Below, piece by piece: positions 56,132-64,000 of a stretch of 64,000 nucleotides of DNA (position 1 is its first letter; each line of letters starts with the position of its first letter). Source of the stretch: Bacillus sp. OV322 (GTDB lineage Bacteria; Bacillota; Bacilli; Bacillales; DSM-1321); assembly GCF_900112495.1 (NCBI RefSeq), contig NZ_FOMA01000005.1, positions 1 through 64,000 on the forward strand. Reading direction: 5' to 3'. The notes beneath the pieces were generated by a model. It searched no databases. It was given only the letters and a program-made list of their open reading frames with translations, and had not been told where the DNA came from. Made by a program: the position numbers and the translations under genes.

Positions 56132-57589
56132 TTATTTCACGTTTGCCGGAACAGTAATCGGCAAACCTAGACCAGCAGCAATCCGTGTCCCAAATTCAGG
56201 ATCAGCTTTGTAGAAATGCTGTATTTGACGGCGTTTGATTTCTTCCATTTTAACTGGTTTCATGGCATCCACGATTGTTTCAATCAGCCTTGATCTTTCT
56301 TCCTCACTCAGCAGGCGGTACAAGTCTCCCGGCTGTGTATAATGGTCGTTATGATCGTAAGAAACTGATTGAGCCATTCCTTCCACTTTGAAAGGAGAAG
56401 TATTGCTTTCAGGCGTTTCTGAAGGGCCTCCAAAGCTGTTTGGCTCGTAATATACAGAGCCTCCGCCATTATTATCGTAACGCATTTGGCCATCGCGCTG
56501 ATAGTTATTCACTTCTGTTTTAGGACGGTTGACCGGCAGGCTGTTGTGGTTGGCCCCTACTCTATAGCGGTGGGCATCTGAATATGCGAACAATCTTCCT
56601 TGAAGCATCTTGTCCGGTGAAGCCTCAATTCCAGGCACAAAGCTTCCGGGAGAAAAAGTGGCCTGTTCCACTTCAGCAAAATAATTTTCAGGATTCTTGT
56701 TCAGTACCATACGGCCCACTTCAATTAAAGGATAGTCTTTTTGAGACCAGACTTTTGTTACATCAAAAGGATCAAATCGGTAGGTGTCTGCATCTTCAGC
56801 AGGCATGATTTGGACGTAGAGCTTCCATGCAGGAAAGTCTCCGTTTTCTATGCTGTTGAAAAGATCCTCGGTATGATAATCAGGATGCTCTCCTGCCAGC
56901 TTTGCGGCAAGGTCAGCATCGAGGTTTTTGACACCTTGTTCAGTTTTAAAGTGGTATTTAACCCAAACAGCTTTACCTTCGTTATTAACCCACTTGAAGG
57001 TATGGCTTCCGAATCCATGCATATGGCGGAACGTCGCTGGAATACCCCGGTCAGACATCAGAATCGTGACCTGGTGGAGTGATTCTGGGGAAAGGGACCA
57101 GAAATCCCAGACAGCGGTCGGATTTTTCAGGTGTGTTTTAGGATCTCTTTTTTGTGTATGAATGAAATCAGGAAATTTAATGGCGTCGCGGATAAAGAAA
57201 ACAGGAGTGTTATTCCCGACAAGATCGTAATTTCCTTCCTCTGTATAAAATTTTACAGCAAATCCGCGGGGATCACGGACAGTATCAGCGGAGCCTAATT
57301 CTCCTGCTACAGTTGAAAAGCGGATGAACATTGGTGTGCGCTGACCTACAGCAGAAAGAAAATTGGCTTTCGTATAGTTCGATACATCATTGGTGACTTC
57401 AAAATATCCATGTGCCCCTGCACCCTTGGCGTGTACAACACGCTCAGGTACTCGTTCCCGGTTAAAATGAGCGAGTTTTTCTAAAAGATGCACGTCTTGG
57501 ATCAAAGTCGGGCCGCGGTTTCCAGCAGTCATTGAGTTTTGATTGTCCCCAACGGGAGCTCCCCAGCTTGTTGTAAGTTTTTTTGTCAT
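56132..57589 (-). CDS. katA: Vegetative catalase KatA
   Basis: The 485-residue monofunctional heme catalase is very close to B. subtilis KatA. It has [20 protein letters not shown] at the start, the distal histidine in [16 protein letters not shown], the asparagine in DIVGNNTP-like [10 protein letters not shown], and the heme-tyrosine in [14 protein letters not shown]. It breaks down hydrogen peroxide in the cytoplasm. The start at 57589 follows AGAGGTGA; a GTG at 57601 lies inside that site. A PerR box precedes it. Confidence 0.97.
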   Translation of the reverse strand: MTKKLTTSWGAPVGDNQNSMTAGNRGPTLIQDVHLLEKLAHFNRERVPERVVHAKGAGAHGYFEVTNDVSNYTKANFLSAVGQRTPMFIRFSTVAGELGSADTVRDPRGFAVKFYTEEGNYDLVGNNTPVFFIRDAIKFPDFIHTQKRDPKTHLKNPTAVWDFWSLSPESLHQVTILMSDRGIPATFRHMHGFGSHTFKWVNNEGKAVWVKYHFKTEQGVKNLDADLAAKLAGEHPDYHTEDLFNSIENGDFPAWKLYVQIMPAEDADTYRFDPFDVTKVWSQKDYPLIEVGRMVLNKNPENYFAEVEQATFSPGSFVPGIEASPDKMLQGRLFAYSDAHRYRVGANHNSLPVNRPKTEVNNYQRDGQMRYDNNGGGSVYYEPNSFGGPSETPESNTSPFKVEGMAQSVSYDHNDHYTQPGDLYRLLSEEERSRLIETIVDAMKPVKMEEIKRRQIQHFYKADPEFGTRIAAGLGLPITVPANVK

Positions 57590-57661
57590 AGTATCAATCA
57601 CCTCTTGAAATAGTAAGATAGTTTAAATGATAACATTTATTAGTTTAAAATCAATAGTTAT

Positions 57662-57676
57662 TTAAAATAATTATAA
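57662..57676 (-). promoter_or_regulatory. PerR box of katA
   Basis: On the minus strand TTATAATTATTTTAA matches TTATAATNATTATAA at all but one position. A weaker second match (TTATAATGAATTAAA) lies further upstream (about 57682-57696). Peroxide induction through PerR is therefore likely. Confidence 0.75.
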
Positions 57677-57699
57677 TGTAATATTTAATTCATTATAAT

Positions 57700-57953
57700 A
57701 CTATTCTGCAATTTATCGTTTTGATGATTACTTCTGGTGATGCCTGAACCTGCAGATAATCCCATACTTAGCACATGATAAGTTTTCCGGCTGCCTGCAT
57801 TTTTCTCAGGAATGCGCCGCCATCTGCTGCTATCAGCTCTTGTCAAACCTGCGAAAAGCTTTTACTAGCTGAAAACAGGAATACTTTGTGGTCGATATCA
57901 TATCATGGTCAATGTGGTTTTCTGAGTAATTTAAAAAAAGGAGCTGACTGTTT
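57700..57953. other. Gene-free stretch between katA and the NlpC/P60-like gene
   Basis: No credible gene. It should contain the start signals of katA (minus strand) and of the following plus-strand gene. Confidence 0.35.
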
Positions 57954-58430
57954 TTGAGGGTTTTTAAAAAAATAACAACAATATTTATTACTGTATTTAT
58001 TTTTTTCTTTGCTTTTTCAATGGTGCCCGGCTTGTCTCAAAGTGCCAAAGCAAGTCCTTCACCTGGTCAGGAAGCAGCCGCAACAGCAGGCCTGTATAAT
58101 GGGAAGCCGTTCAAATGGGGAGGAACAACTCCAAACGGGTTCGATGCTTCAGGTTTTACCCAATATGTTTTCAGTCATTCATATGCAAAGCTGAAACTTC
58201 CCCGTACAGTTAAAGAGCAATACAAAATGGGATCTCCTGTTCAAAAGAAAACATTAAAGGAGGGGGATCTTGTATTTTTTAAAATTGATGGGAAGAATGT
58301 TTCTTTTGTAGGGATTTTTCTCGGCCAAGACCAATTTATTGCCGCTGCTTCAAAGGGAGTAAGCATTCAGTCACTTTCGTTAAAATATTATAGTGAACGA
58401 TATGCAGGAGCTAAACGAATCGTAAAGTGA
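57954..58430 (+). CDS. Secreted NlpC/P60-like protein lacking all catalytic residues
   Basis: A 158-residue exported protein. Its signal peptide (about residues 5-33) is followed by one NlpC/P60 domain. Order and spacing of the fold are intact (PFKWGGTTPNGFDASGF, LPRTVKEQY, GDLVFF, VGIFLG, GAKRIV). The catalytic Cys of GFDCSGF is Ala65, the His of S-H-VGIYLG is Phe118, and the third residue of FIHA is Ala130. It cannot be a cell-wall peptidase of the usual kind. It may bind peptidoglycan or a partner instead. TTG start behind AAAGGAG. Confidence 0.85.
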   Translation: MRVFKKITTIFITVFIFFFAFSMVPGLSQSAKASPSPGQEAAATAGLYNGKPFKWGGTTPNGFDASGFTQYVFSHSYAKLKLPRTVKEQYKMGSPVQKKTLKEGDLVFFKIDGKNVSFVGIFLGQDQFIAAASKGVSIQSLSLKYYSERYAGAKRIVK

Positions 58431-58477
58431 AGTTCTTCAATCAGCATTAAAGTATAAACATTATGTATAAATTTCCA

Positions 58478-58507
58478 TTGCTTAACCTGCCTAACCAGGT
58501 GTAATAT
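58478..58507 (+). promoter_or_regulatory. Promoter of candidate small RNA
   Basis: TTGCTT and TAATAT spaced by 18 bases. A transcript would start near 58514. Confidence 0.5.
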
Positions 58508-58513
58508 ACTAGT

Positions 58514-58744
58514 AAGCTGCATTGTACGTAATGATAATTAAGTTTTAACCTTTAAGCTGTAATAGGGAGTTTTATATCGAAACAGAAATGTCATGCCTCA
58601 TTCAATGCGAGAGGAAGACAGGAATGGTTCTGCAAACACCCACTTTGAGAAGTGGTGGTTTAAAACTTTCTTGCAAGTTACGGCAAGTGCGGCTTCCTTA
58701 TACTATTATCCCAAGCCAGTTTCCTATCGGGAGCTGGTTTTTTA
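58514..58744 (+). ncRNA. Candidate structured small RNA (~230 bases), class unknown
   Basis: A stretch without a credible gene is bracketed by a promoter-like pair and a rho-independent terminator. Inside are stable hairpins: CCACTT-TGAG-AAGTGG (about 58648-58663) and CTTGC ... GCAAG (about 58669-58687). It does not look like a riboswitch leader of the gene at 58840, because the terminator is followed by a separate short leader and a new ribosome binding site. The class could not be identified. Confidence 0.5.
58713..58744 (+). terminator. Terminator of candidate small RNA
   Basis: AAGCCAG-(TTTCCTATCGGGAG)-CTGGTTT, with one G-U pair and a small inner stem, runs into TTTTTTAG. Confidence 0.75.
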
Positions 58745-58839
58745 GTTATATGTGCTGCCAATTTTTATGGAGATAGAATGTTTTCTACAGCAAATAGGCA
58801 TTTCCTTTAATAAAAATATTAAATTTTGGAGGAACAATC

Positions 58840-59133
58840 TTGGAATTTCAAAAAATAACTCATGAAGAAGAAAAAAGTTTTCCTGCTTTTAACAATCATT
58901 TGGAAGCCAGAGAATATTTTAAGCAATATTATATGGACCACTTTACATATAAAAACAAAAAGGAAAAGGGCGGGCAGGAAATATTTAGCTATGTTCTAGT
59001 GCTGAATGCAGAGGCCTACAGATCTGGACAAGAAAAATTGGCAAGATTTGAAATGGTTGACGGAACAGATTTTTCAGCCAGTTTTCAGACCATTGATATT
59101 TATCAAGATGGCAGCATATATATTTACCGTTAA
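58840..59133 (+). CDS. Small protein of unknown function
   Basis: I do not recognise this 97-residue protein. It is acidic at the start, with Tyr/Phe-rich strands (YFKQYYMDHFTYKNK, SYVLVLNAEAY) and a final ASFQTIDIYQDGSIYIYR, suggesting a small alpha-beta fold. TTG start behind TTTGGAGGA. It stands alone between the candidate small RNA and the proline T-box. Confidence 0.6.
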   Translation: MEFQKITHEEEKSFPAFNNHLEAREYFKQYYMDHFTYKNKKEKGGQEIFSYVLVLNAEAYRSGQEKLARFEMVDGTDFSASFQTIDIYQDGSIYIYR

Positions 59134-59194
59134 CAGAGTGAAAAGGACACCCGGGATCATTTTTACTTTTGTACTTCCTGGCGTCAGATAATGT

Positions 59195-59223
59195 TTGACA
59201 CGAAGGATATTATTTTGCATAAT
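59195..59223 (+). promoter_or_regulatory. proBA promoter
   Basis: TTGACA and CATAAT with a 17-base spacer, a near-consensus sigma-A promoter just before the T-box leader. Confidence 0.8.
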
Positions 59224-59229
59224 AAAAAA

Positions 59230-59475
59230 AAATATTTGAACGTTGAAAGAAGATTAGTATGCAAAAGTTTATGTTACAGAGAGCGGAGTAGCATGCTGAA
59301 ATACCCGCAGCAATAAATTTGCAGAACCTGCTTCTTGAGTCCTGTGTTAATGCATAGGCGCTATTTTTTAGCGTTATCAATTCAAGAGGGATACATTGCA
59401 TTGTGTCCAACTAAGGTGGTACCGCGGAAAATTGCCCTTTTCGTCCTTTATATAAGGATGAAAAGGGCTTTTTGT
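59230..59475 (+). promoter_or_regulatory. T-box leader (proline) of proBA
   Basis: A tRNA-sensing leader. Stem I begins near GAGAGCGGAGTAGCA. The specifier loop reads GCAGAA-CCT-GC, where CCT is a proline codon. The T-box AAGGTGGTACCGCGG lies at about 59413-59427. The terminator (GCCCTTTTCGTCCTT paired with AAGGATGAAAAGGGC, T5) lies at 59434-59475. Uncharged tRNA-Pro would favour the antiterminator and switch on proline synthesis. Confidence 0.93.
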
Positions 59476-59515
59476 GTTTTTCTCTTCTATAAAAAGTGTG
59501 CAGGAGGATGAATAA

Positions 59516-60601
59516 ATGAAGAAGCGGATCGTTGTGAAAATTGGCAGCAGCTCCATCACTGATAAATATGGAGAAATTGATGATGAAAAATTCTCCGACC
59601 ATATCCAGGCTGTTGCGGCATTAAGAGGAGCGGGCCATGAAGTTGTACTTGTCTCTTCAGGTGCAGTTGCAACCGGCTTTAAAAAACTTGGATACTCATC
59701 AAGACCTGTAACAGTTAAAGGAAAACAGGCAGCAGCAGCTGTCGGGCAAAGCATCCTGATACAATCCTATACGGAACAATTCCGCAATTTTGGCATCACA
59801 CCTGCACAAATTTTATTAACAAGAAATGATTTTTCCAAGAAAGATCGTTATCAAAATGCTTATTCAACATTGTCTGAACTGCTTGGGCGGGGGATACTGC
59901 CTATAATTAACGAAAATGATACCGTATCAGTTGCTGAATTGACTTTTGGAGACAACGATATGCTTTCAGCTCTTGTAAGCGGCTTAGTACATGCCGATCA
60001 GCTTATTATACTGACAGACGTAAATGGGTTATATGACCGTAATCCTCATAGAGACCAAAAAGCAAAAAAAATTGGCTGCTTGCCTGAAATAACCGAAGAA
60101 ATACTTAAAGGTGCGCAGGGAACAGTTACGAATATAGGAACAGGCGGCATGAAATCAAAGCTGCTTGCGGCAAAAACTGCTCTCTCTTTGGGGGTGAAAG
60201 TTTTTATTGGCAGTGGGACCGGACCAATGAAACTATTAGAGATTTTGGAAGGTGAAGGAGACGGCACCTATATTGGCAGGAAAAATTTAAATCAGCTGGC
60301 AAACAGTAAACAGTGGATATCCCTTCATTCACAAGCAGCCGGAAAAATTTTCATTGATGAAGGTGCAGAAACAGCACTCATGTCAAAGGGATGCAGCTTG
60401 CTTCCATCAGGAATTTATGATATTTCGGGCTATTTTAATAGGGGAGATGTTGTTGAAGTTCACGGCCCTAATGGCCTCCTTGGCAGAGGGGAAGTACTTT
60501 ATTCAGGGGAGGATCTGAGGGAATCCATGGGTAAACACAGTGCAGATTTAGGTGCTGGATTAACTGAAGTGATTCACAGAAATAAATGGGTGAACTTCTA
60601 A
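59516..60601 (+). CDS. proB: Glutamate 5-kinase
   Basis: The 361-residue enzyme phosphorylates glutamate, the first step of proline synthesis. The kinase domain ([32 protein letters not shown]) is followed by a PUA domain from about residue 275, which is the full-length type. AGGAGG lies nine bases before the ATG. It is controlled by the T-box in front. Confidence 0.96.
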   Translation: MKKRIVVKIGSSSITDKYGEIDDEKFSDHIQAVAALRGAGHEVVLVSSGAVATGFKKLGYSSRPVTVKGKQAAAAVGQSILIQSYTEQFRNFGITPAQILLTRNDFSKKDRYQNAYSTLSELLGRGILPIINENDTVSVAELTFGDNDMLSALVSGLVHADQLIILTDVNGLYDRNPHRDQKAKKIGCLPEITEEILKGAQGTVTNIGTGGMKSKLLAAKTALSLGVKVFIGSGTGPMKLLEILEGEGDGTYIGRKNLNQLANSKQWISLHSQAAGKIFIDEGAETALMSKGCSLLPSGIYDISGYFNRGDVVEVHGPNGLLGRGEVLYSGEDLRESMGKHSADLGAGLTEVIHRNKWVNF

Positions 60602-60617
60602 TAAGGGAGGCATAGGA

Positions 60618-61865
60618 ATGAATGAATTAATCCAAAAAGGTAAAGCAGCCAAAAAAGCCAGCTATTTATTAACGGGGAAAACCTCTCAGCAAAAAAACGC
60701 GGCTCTAAACAAAATTGCTCAGAAGCTTATTGAGAATAAAGATTTTATCATACATGAGAATAAAAAAGATCTTCACTCTGGCAGGCAAAAAGGCTTTTCA
60801 GCGTCTATATTGGACCGTATTATGCTCAGTGAGAAAAGAATTGAAGATATGGCAGCGGCCATCGATTTATTAATTGAAATGGATGATCCCATCGGTGAAG
60901 TGCTTGAAACGATACATAAAGATGATGGACTGCTGATTAAGAAATGCAGGATTGCTATTGGTGTCATCGGAATGATTTATGAAGCGCGGCCGAATGTAAC
61001 CGTTGATGCCGCTGCTTTATGCCTTAAAACAGGTAATGCAGTCATATTAAGAGGAAGTTCGTCTGCAGCACATTCCAATATGGCTCTAGTAAAAGTTATT
61101 CAAGATGCGCTGAATGAAACGGATATCCCTTCTTATGCGGTACAGCTGATTGAAGACAGCAGCAGAAAAACTGCTGCAGAATTTTTTCAGCTGCGGGAAT
61201 ATTTAGATGTGCTTATTCCAAGGGGAGGCAAAAAACTGATTGATACAGTGATAAAAGAATCATCTGTTCCAGTTATTGAAACCGGTGCAGGAAATTGCCA
61301 CATTTTTATTGATGAAACAGCAGAAGAAAATATGGCAGTCCGTATCCTTGTAAATGGAAAAACACAGCGCCCCTCCGTCTGCAATTCTATTGAAAGTGTT
61401 TTAATACAAAAAGAATGGTTTGAGAGGCATGGTAGGAACCTTTTATACATCCTTCACGAAAAAGAAATTGAAATATATGGAGATGAAACCGTTTGTGCAG
61501 CTTTTACTGAGGCGAAACAAGCAGAAGAAGAGGATTGGTCAACAGAATATTTGGCACTTAAGCTCAGCATTAAAACAGTAGAAAATGTAGATGAAGCAAT
61601 TCAGCACATCAATAAATATGGAACGAAACACTCAGAGGCCATTATTACAGAAAATGAAAAACATGCAGAAAAATTTTTAAGCCTTGTAGATGCTGCCGCA
61701 GTTTATCATAATGCCTCGACAAGATTTACGGATGGCTTTGAATTTGGCTATGGAGCTGAAATTGGCATAAGCACTCAAAAACTCCATGCCAGGGGACCTA
61801 TGGGATTGCCCGCATTGACTACAACTAAATATTTCATTTATGGGAATGGGCATATCCGGGATTAG
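60618..61865 (+). CDS. proA: Glutamate-5-semialdehyde dehydrogenase (gamma-glutamyl phosphate reductase)
   Basis: The 415-residue NADPH-dependent enzyme reduces glutamyl-5-phosphate to the semialdehyde. It has the aldehyde-dehydrogenase fold with [31 protein letters not shown] and the catalytic cysteine in RPSVCNSIE (about residue 257). It starts 14 bases after proB with GGGAGG, in one operon. Confidence 0.96.
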   Translation: MNELIQKGKAAKKASYLLTGKTSQQKNAALNKIAQKLIENKDFIIHENKKDLHSGRQKGFSASILDRIMLSEKRIEDMAAAIDLLIEMDDPIGEVLETIHKDDGLLIKKCRIAIGVIGMIYEARPNVTVDAAALCLKTGNAVILRGSSSAAHSNMALVKVIQDALNETDIPSYAVQLIEDSSRKTAAEFFQLREYLDVLIPRGGKKLIDTVIKESSVPVIETGAGNCHIFIDETAEENMAVRILVNGKTQRPSVCNSIESVLIQKEWFERHGRNLLYILHEKEIEIYGDETVCAAFTEAKQAEEEDWSTEYLALKLSIKTVENVDEAIQHINKYGTKHSEAIITENEKHAEKFLSLVDAAAVYHNASTRFTDGFEFGYGAEIGISTQKLHARGPMGLPALTTTKYFIYGNGHIRD

Positions 61866-62036
61866 CAAATAGATTCAATTCATAAGGACAAAGGCTACCC
61901 AATAGTATTAGTAATTTCTTTCAAACTAAGGATGAAAAATCCGCACTTTTTACTTATCCAACCGTGACAAAGAATGAGACAACCTCTTTTAAGTTTGCAT
62001 AAGCTATATGGAAATTAGAAAAAAGAGGTGGATATA

Positions 62037-62297
62037 TTGAGTAATTGTCAAAACACTCCAAGAGAGCCAGATGTAGTGACTATACTATGGCAGCGCAACC
62101 CATTAAGACTATTGGAGCCCCGTACGATAGTAGAGGCTACCATTATTGGGAGTGCCAATCCTTGCAGGAATGACTTAGATGAAGGAAGCAGACTGCGGGA
62201 TGCTGTAGCATGTTTATTGAGAAGCGGATTCCTGTTGGTTTCCAGTACAGATTTAGGGATATTCGGGGTTTCAGTTTTCATCCGGCAGCGGCTGTAA
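62037..62297 (+). CDS. Small conserved-looking protein of unknown function
   Basis: I do not recognise this 86-residue protein. It begins SNCQNTPREPD and contains a basic-hydrophobic WQRNPLRLLEPRTIVEATIIG segment (in part), then NDLDEGSRLRDAVACLLRSGF. Cysteines are at 4, about 48 and about 64. The TTG at 62037 follows AGAGGTGG; a GTG at 62028 lies inside that site. A terminator follows. It looks like a real single gene, not linked to proBA. Confidence 0.6.
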   Translation: MSNCQNTPREPDVVTILWQRNPLRLLEPRTIVEATIIGSANPCRNDLDEGSRLRDAVACLLRSGFLLVSSTDLGIFGVSVFIRQRL

Positions 62298-62332
62298 TCC
62301 TATAAAGGACAAGTTCTTGCCAAAAAGAATTG

Positions 62333-62363
62333 GAAAAGCCAGCCATGTTTGCTGACTTTTTCT
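62333..62363 (+). terminator. Terminator after the 86-residue protein gene
   Basis: GAAAAGCCAGC-CATGTTT-GCTGACTTTTTC, one mismatch, with T runs behind it. Confidence 0.7.
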
Positions 62364-62526
62364 TTTCTTTTACATAATTATATAACTCCTATTTAACAGG
62401 TTTCCGTGTGCCATTCATGAAAAGGTGGAATGCATCAGTGAGACAGCAGCACAGTTTAAATTGGGATTAGTGAAAGAGGAAAAATTCATTTCAAGGTCGA
62501 ATTATCTCTAGTAAGGGGTGATTGAT

Positions 62527-62748
62527 ATGGAAATAAAAAAACTAATCTTTTCAAAAACTGTTGCAGTAGATGCACGTCTTCAAATATCCGACGATCAGAT
62601 TTTTTTATTCGCCAATGGGCATACACCTGTACGGGTAAAAAAGAATGGTGCAGAGTCAGAGCAGAGCTGCATAAAAGAAGCCATTAAAATTTTCGAAAAA
62701 GAAAATAATGTAAAGCTCCTTCAGGAGAGAAAAAATTTACTTATCTAA
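62527..62748 (+). CDS. Small protein of unknown function
   Basis: A 73-residue product (starts MEIKKLIFSKTVAVDARL, ends LLQERKNLLI) with a beta-rich first part and a C-terminal helix. No family is recognised. AAGGGGTGAT lies a few bases before the ATG at 62527. Single gene. Confidence 0.5.
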   Translation: MEIKKLIFSKTVAVDARLQISDDQIFLFANGHTPVRVKKNGAESEQSCIKEAIKIFEKENNVKLLQERKNLLI

Positions 62749-63195
62749 TAGATTTTGTCCTGATTTTTTGATTTGCTTAAATGGTGCCATGCTTGGTTTG
62801 GTTTAAATAGTGTTTGATATTGGCGGAGGCTACAGTAAAATGGTGTCCGCTTACTTTATAACCTGCAGGAAACAGATGCTGTTCAGGCATGATCCTGCGG
62901 GTTTTTCAGTGTTCCTTTTGCAAATCATGCTATATTGAGCCGATTTAGAGCTTAATATTCAATTAACACAAAATTAACACTATGTTCATAGCGGTATGAA
63001 AGAATGAATAGAAGGCAATGTTAGTTTCCAGAATAAATCAAGCCACATTTAACATATGAAATCAAGGTAGATAAATGCGCTTACAAAATATTGAACAGAG
63101 TTTGCTCAAATGTTCACATATTGTTCAAACACAAAGTGGAAGGCAGCATGTATAATGAAAATATAAATAATAAATTTAACAAAAAGGAGACAGCT
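62749..63195. other. Gene-free stretch
   Basis: No credible gene and no strong hairpin were found in these ~450 bases. Confidence 0.4.
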
Positions 63196-63378
63196 ATGAT
63201 ACTTAGAGAACTAAGGAAGAACAGGATATTAACAATTAATTATTATAAAAATGGTTCATTAAAGACTTGCAAAGGGAAAATTCACAAGTTAAATGTAATA
63301 CAGCAGACATTATTTCTCGAAGATGAAAAACAAAAAGTATTTTCTATAGAATTAGGCGGAATAAAAGATATATCTTAA
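63196..63378 (+). CDS. Short YolD-like protein
   Basis: A 60-residue protein (LRELRKNRILTINYYKNG, CKGKIHKLNVIQQTLFLED, FSIELGGIKDIS). It matches the C-terminal beta-barrel part of YolD-like proteins, which are normally about 90-110 residues. It may be a short family member rather than a broken gene, because AAAAAGGAG lies just upstream of the ATG. The frame continues upstream to an ATG at 63148, which would add 16 residues. Confidence 0.5.
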   Translation: MILRELRKNRILTINYYKNGSLKTCKGKIHKLNVIQQTLFLEDEKQKVFSIELGGIKDIS

Positions 63379-63588
63379 GAAATCTGGAAGTTACGAAAAG
63401 GAAAAACACCCCATTTTGCAGCTCTAGCTGCTTCGTAATCCTTCTTATTCCCCCTCAGATACTTGTGTTTCATTTTCCTGAAAGTAAGATATTACCCATT
63501 TGATATTTCTTTCACCGATAAAAGCATTTTTGGAACAAAAACATTAAATTGATGTACTTCATTGCCGCATGTATTTTAGCATAGTTGA

Positions 63589-63625
63589 AAGAGGATCCTG
63601 CCTCTAAGACAGGATCCTCTTTTTA
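63589..63625. terminator. Terminator hairpin near 63.6 kb
   Basis: AGAGGATCCTG-CCTCTAAGA-CAGGATCCTCT with TTTTTAATTT on the plus strand. It lies between two converging small genes. On the minus strand the tail is weaker. Confidence 0.75.
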
Positions 63626-63627
63626 AT

Positions 63628-63786
63628 TTAGTCAGCATCTTCAATACGGTTTTTAAATGCTTCTTGTACAACTAGAAATTCTTCATCTTCTTGAGCTTCT
63701 GTTGTATGCTGTTTTGTTTGAGTGTTAGCTGGAAACTTTCCCGGATGTCCCTTTTTCTTATGCTCGAACTCTTTGCCGCGTGCCAT
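63628..63786 (-). CDS. Small hydrophilic protein of unknown function
   Basis: A 52-residue protein (starts MARGKEFEHKKKGHPGKFP, ends FKNRIEDAD): a basic first half and an acidic second half, no hydrophobic core, like many small spore or stress proteins of bacilli. No family can be named. GGAAAGGAGG lies at good distance before the ATG. Confidence 0.65.
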   Translation of the reverse strand: MARGKEFEHKKKGHPGKFPANTQTKQHTTEAQEDEEFLVVQEAFKNRIEDAD

Positions 63787-63945
63787 TAACTGACCTCCTT
63801 TCCTTCATGTATAGGGTACCCTTTGCATGAGGAAATATAAAAAATGCAGTATATCAACAAACAGGTTCCGTTTTAAAGGTGCAAAGTTTTAATAAGCAGT
63901 ACAAATTGAGAGTGAATCTGCAAAGATTTTACTCTTTTATTTTTG

Positions 63946-63973
63946 TTGAATTTATCAATTTTTATGCTATTAT
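63946..63973 (+). promoter_or_regulatory. Probable promoter for a gene beyond the window
   Basis: TTGAAT and TATTAT with a 16-base spacer, preceded by TGC at the -10. The transcript would run out of the window. Confidence 0.4.
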
Positions 63974-64000
63974 AGCGTATAAATTAGCAATGCCTTATCA

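Noticed and set aside
58588-58776. 62-codon frame inside the candidate small RNA
   Set aside because: No ribosome binding site; it runs through the hairpins and the terminator.
1-64000. Search for CRISPR arrays, tRNA genes, insertion sequences, phage genes and attachment sites
   Set aside because: None could be supported by reading; short inverted repeats seen are terminators or the intergenic element.

Overview
The window is a chromosomal segment of an endospore-forming, low-GC Firmicute of the family Bacillaceae. Six or more spore genes are present (an alpha/beta SASP, cotM, sspP, sspO, sspN, tlp). Ribosome binding sites are strong and TTG/GTG starts are frequent. The gene order yneK ... 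cotM-sspP-sspO-citB-yneN-sspN-tlp-yneP-yneQ-yneR-plsY-yneT-parE-parC is that of the Bacillus subtilis yne region, and the later yngJIHGFE operon is also a B. subtilis cluster. No prophage, insertion sequence, integrase, CRISPR array or tRNA gene was seen, so this is mostly core genome with small lineage-specific insertions.

Layout. 1-0.6 kb: the end of an rRNA operon (23S 3' end, 5S, terminator) followed by a decayed second 5S copy with its own terminator. 1.2-6 kb: a SASP gene, an EamA permease, the c-di-AMP riboswitch with the KimA potassium importer, and small membrane proteins. 6.2-11.3 kb: sbcD-sbcC and a type II pantothenate kinase. 11.4-31.4 kb: the yne block, covering spore proteins, aconitase with a CcpC-type operator and its own promoter, a thioredoxin-like protein, a double-AAA ATPase, a thioesterase, PlsY and topoisomerase IV. 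Relative to the B. subtilis order as I remember it, it carries extra genes: an oxidoreductase, a small helical protein, a PadR regulator, a YycC-like protein and a purine/pyrimidine permease.

31.8-39.4 kb: a solitary alpha-glucosidase with a cre-like site, an MFS/MarR pair, a CydAB-type quinol oxidase (YthAB-like), a secreted protein and a staygreen-family protein. 39.5-48.1 kb: a TetR regulator (apparently frameshifted at codon 2), then a cre-like site and a TetR-type palindrome, then yngJ-I-H-HB-G-F-E. This operon is a leucine/isovalerate degradation pathway: acyl-CoA dehydrogenase, acyl-CoA ligase, biotin-dependent carboxylase, hydratase and HMG-CoA lyase.

48.1-64 kb: NAD salvage (pncB, nadE), DinB and an acetyl-CoA-synthetase-like ligase, an orphan sensor kinase, catalase with a PerR box, an NlpC/P60-like protein that has lost all three catalytic residues, a probable independent small RNA, and a proline T-box in front of proBA. 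Several small unknown genes follow. Copies of one intergenic repeat lie at 35.3 kb, 48.3 kb (remnant) and 51.2 kb.

The most unusual items are the inactive NlpC/P60 protein, the candidate small RNA at 58.5 kb, the staygreen protein in a non-photosynthetic bacterium, the frameshifted TetR gene and the rRNA-operon remnant. I did not find a clearly new multi-gene system.
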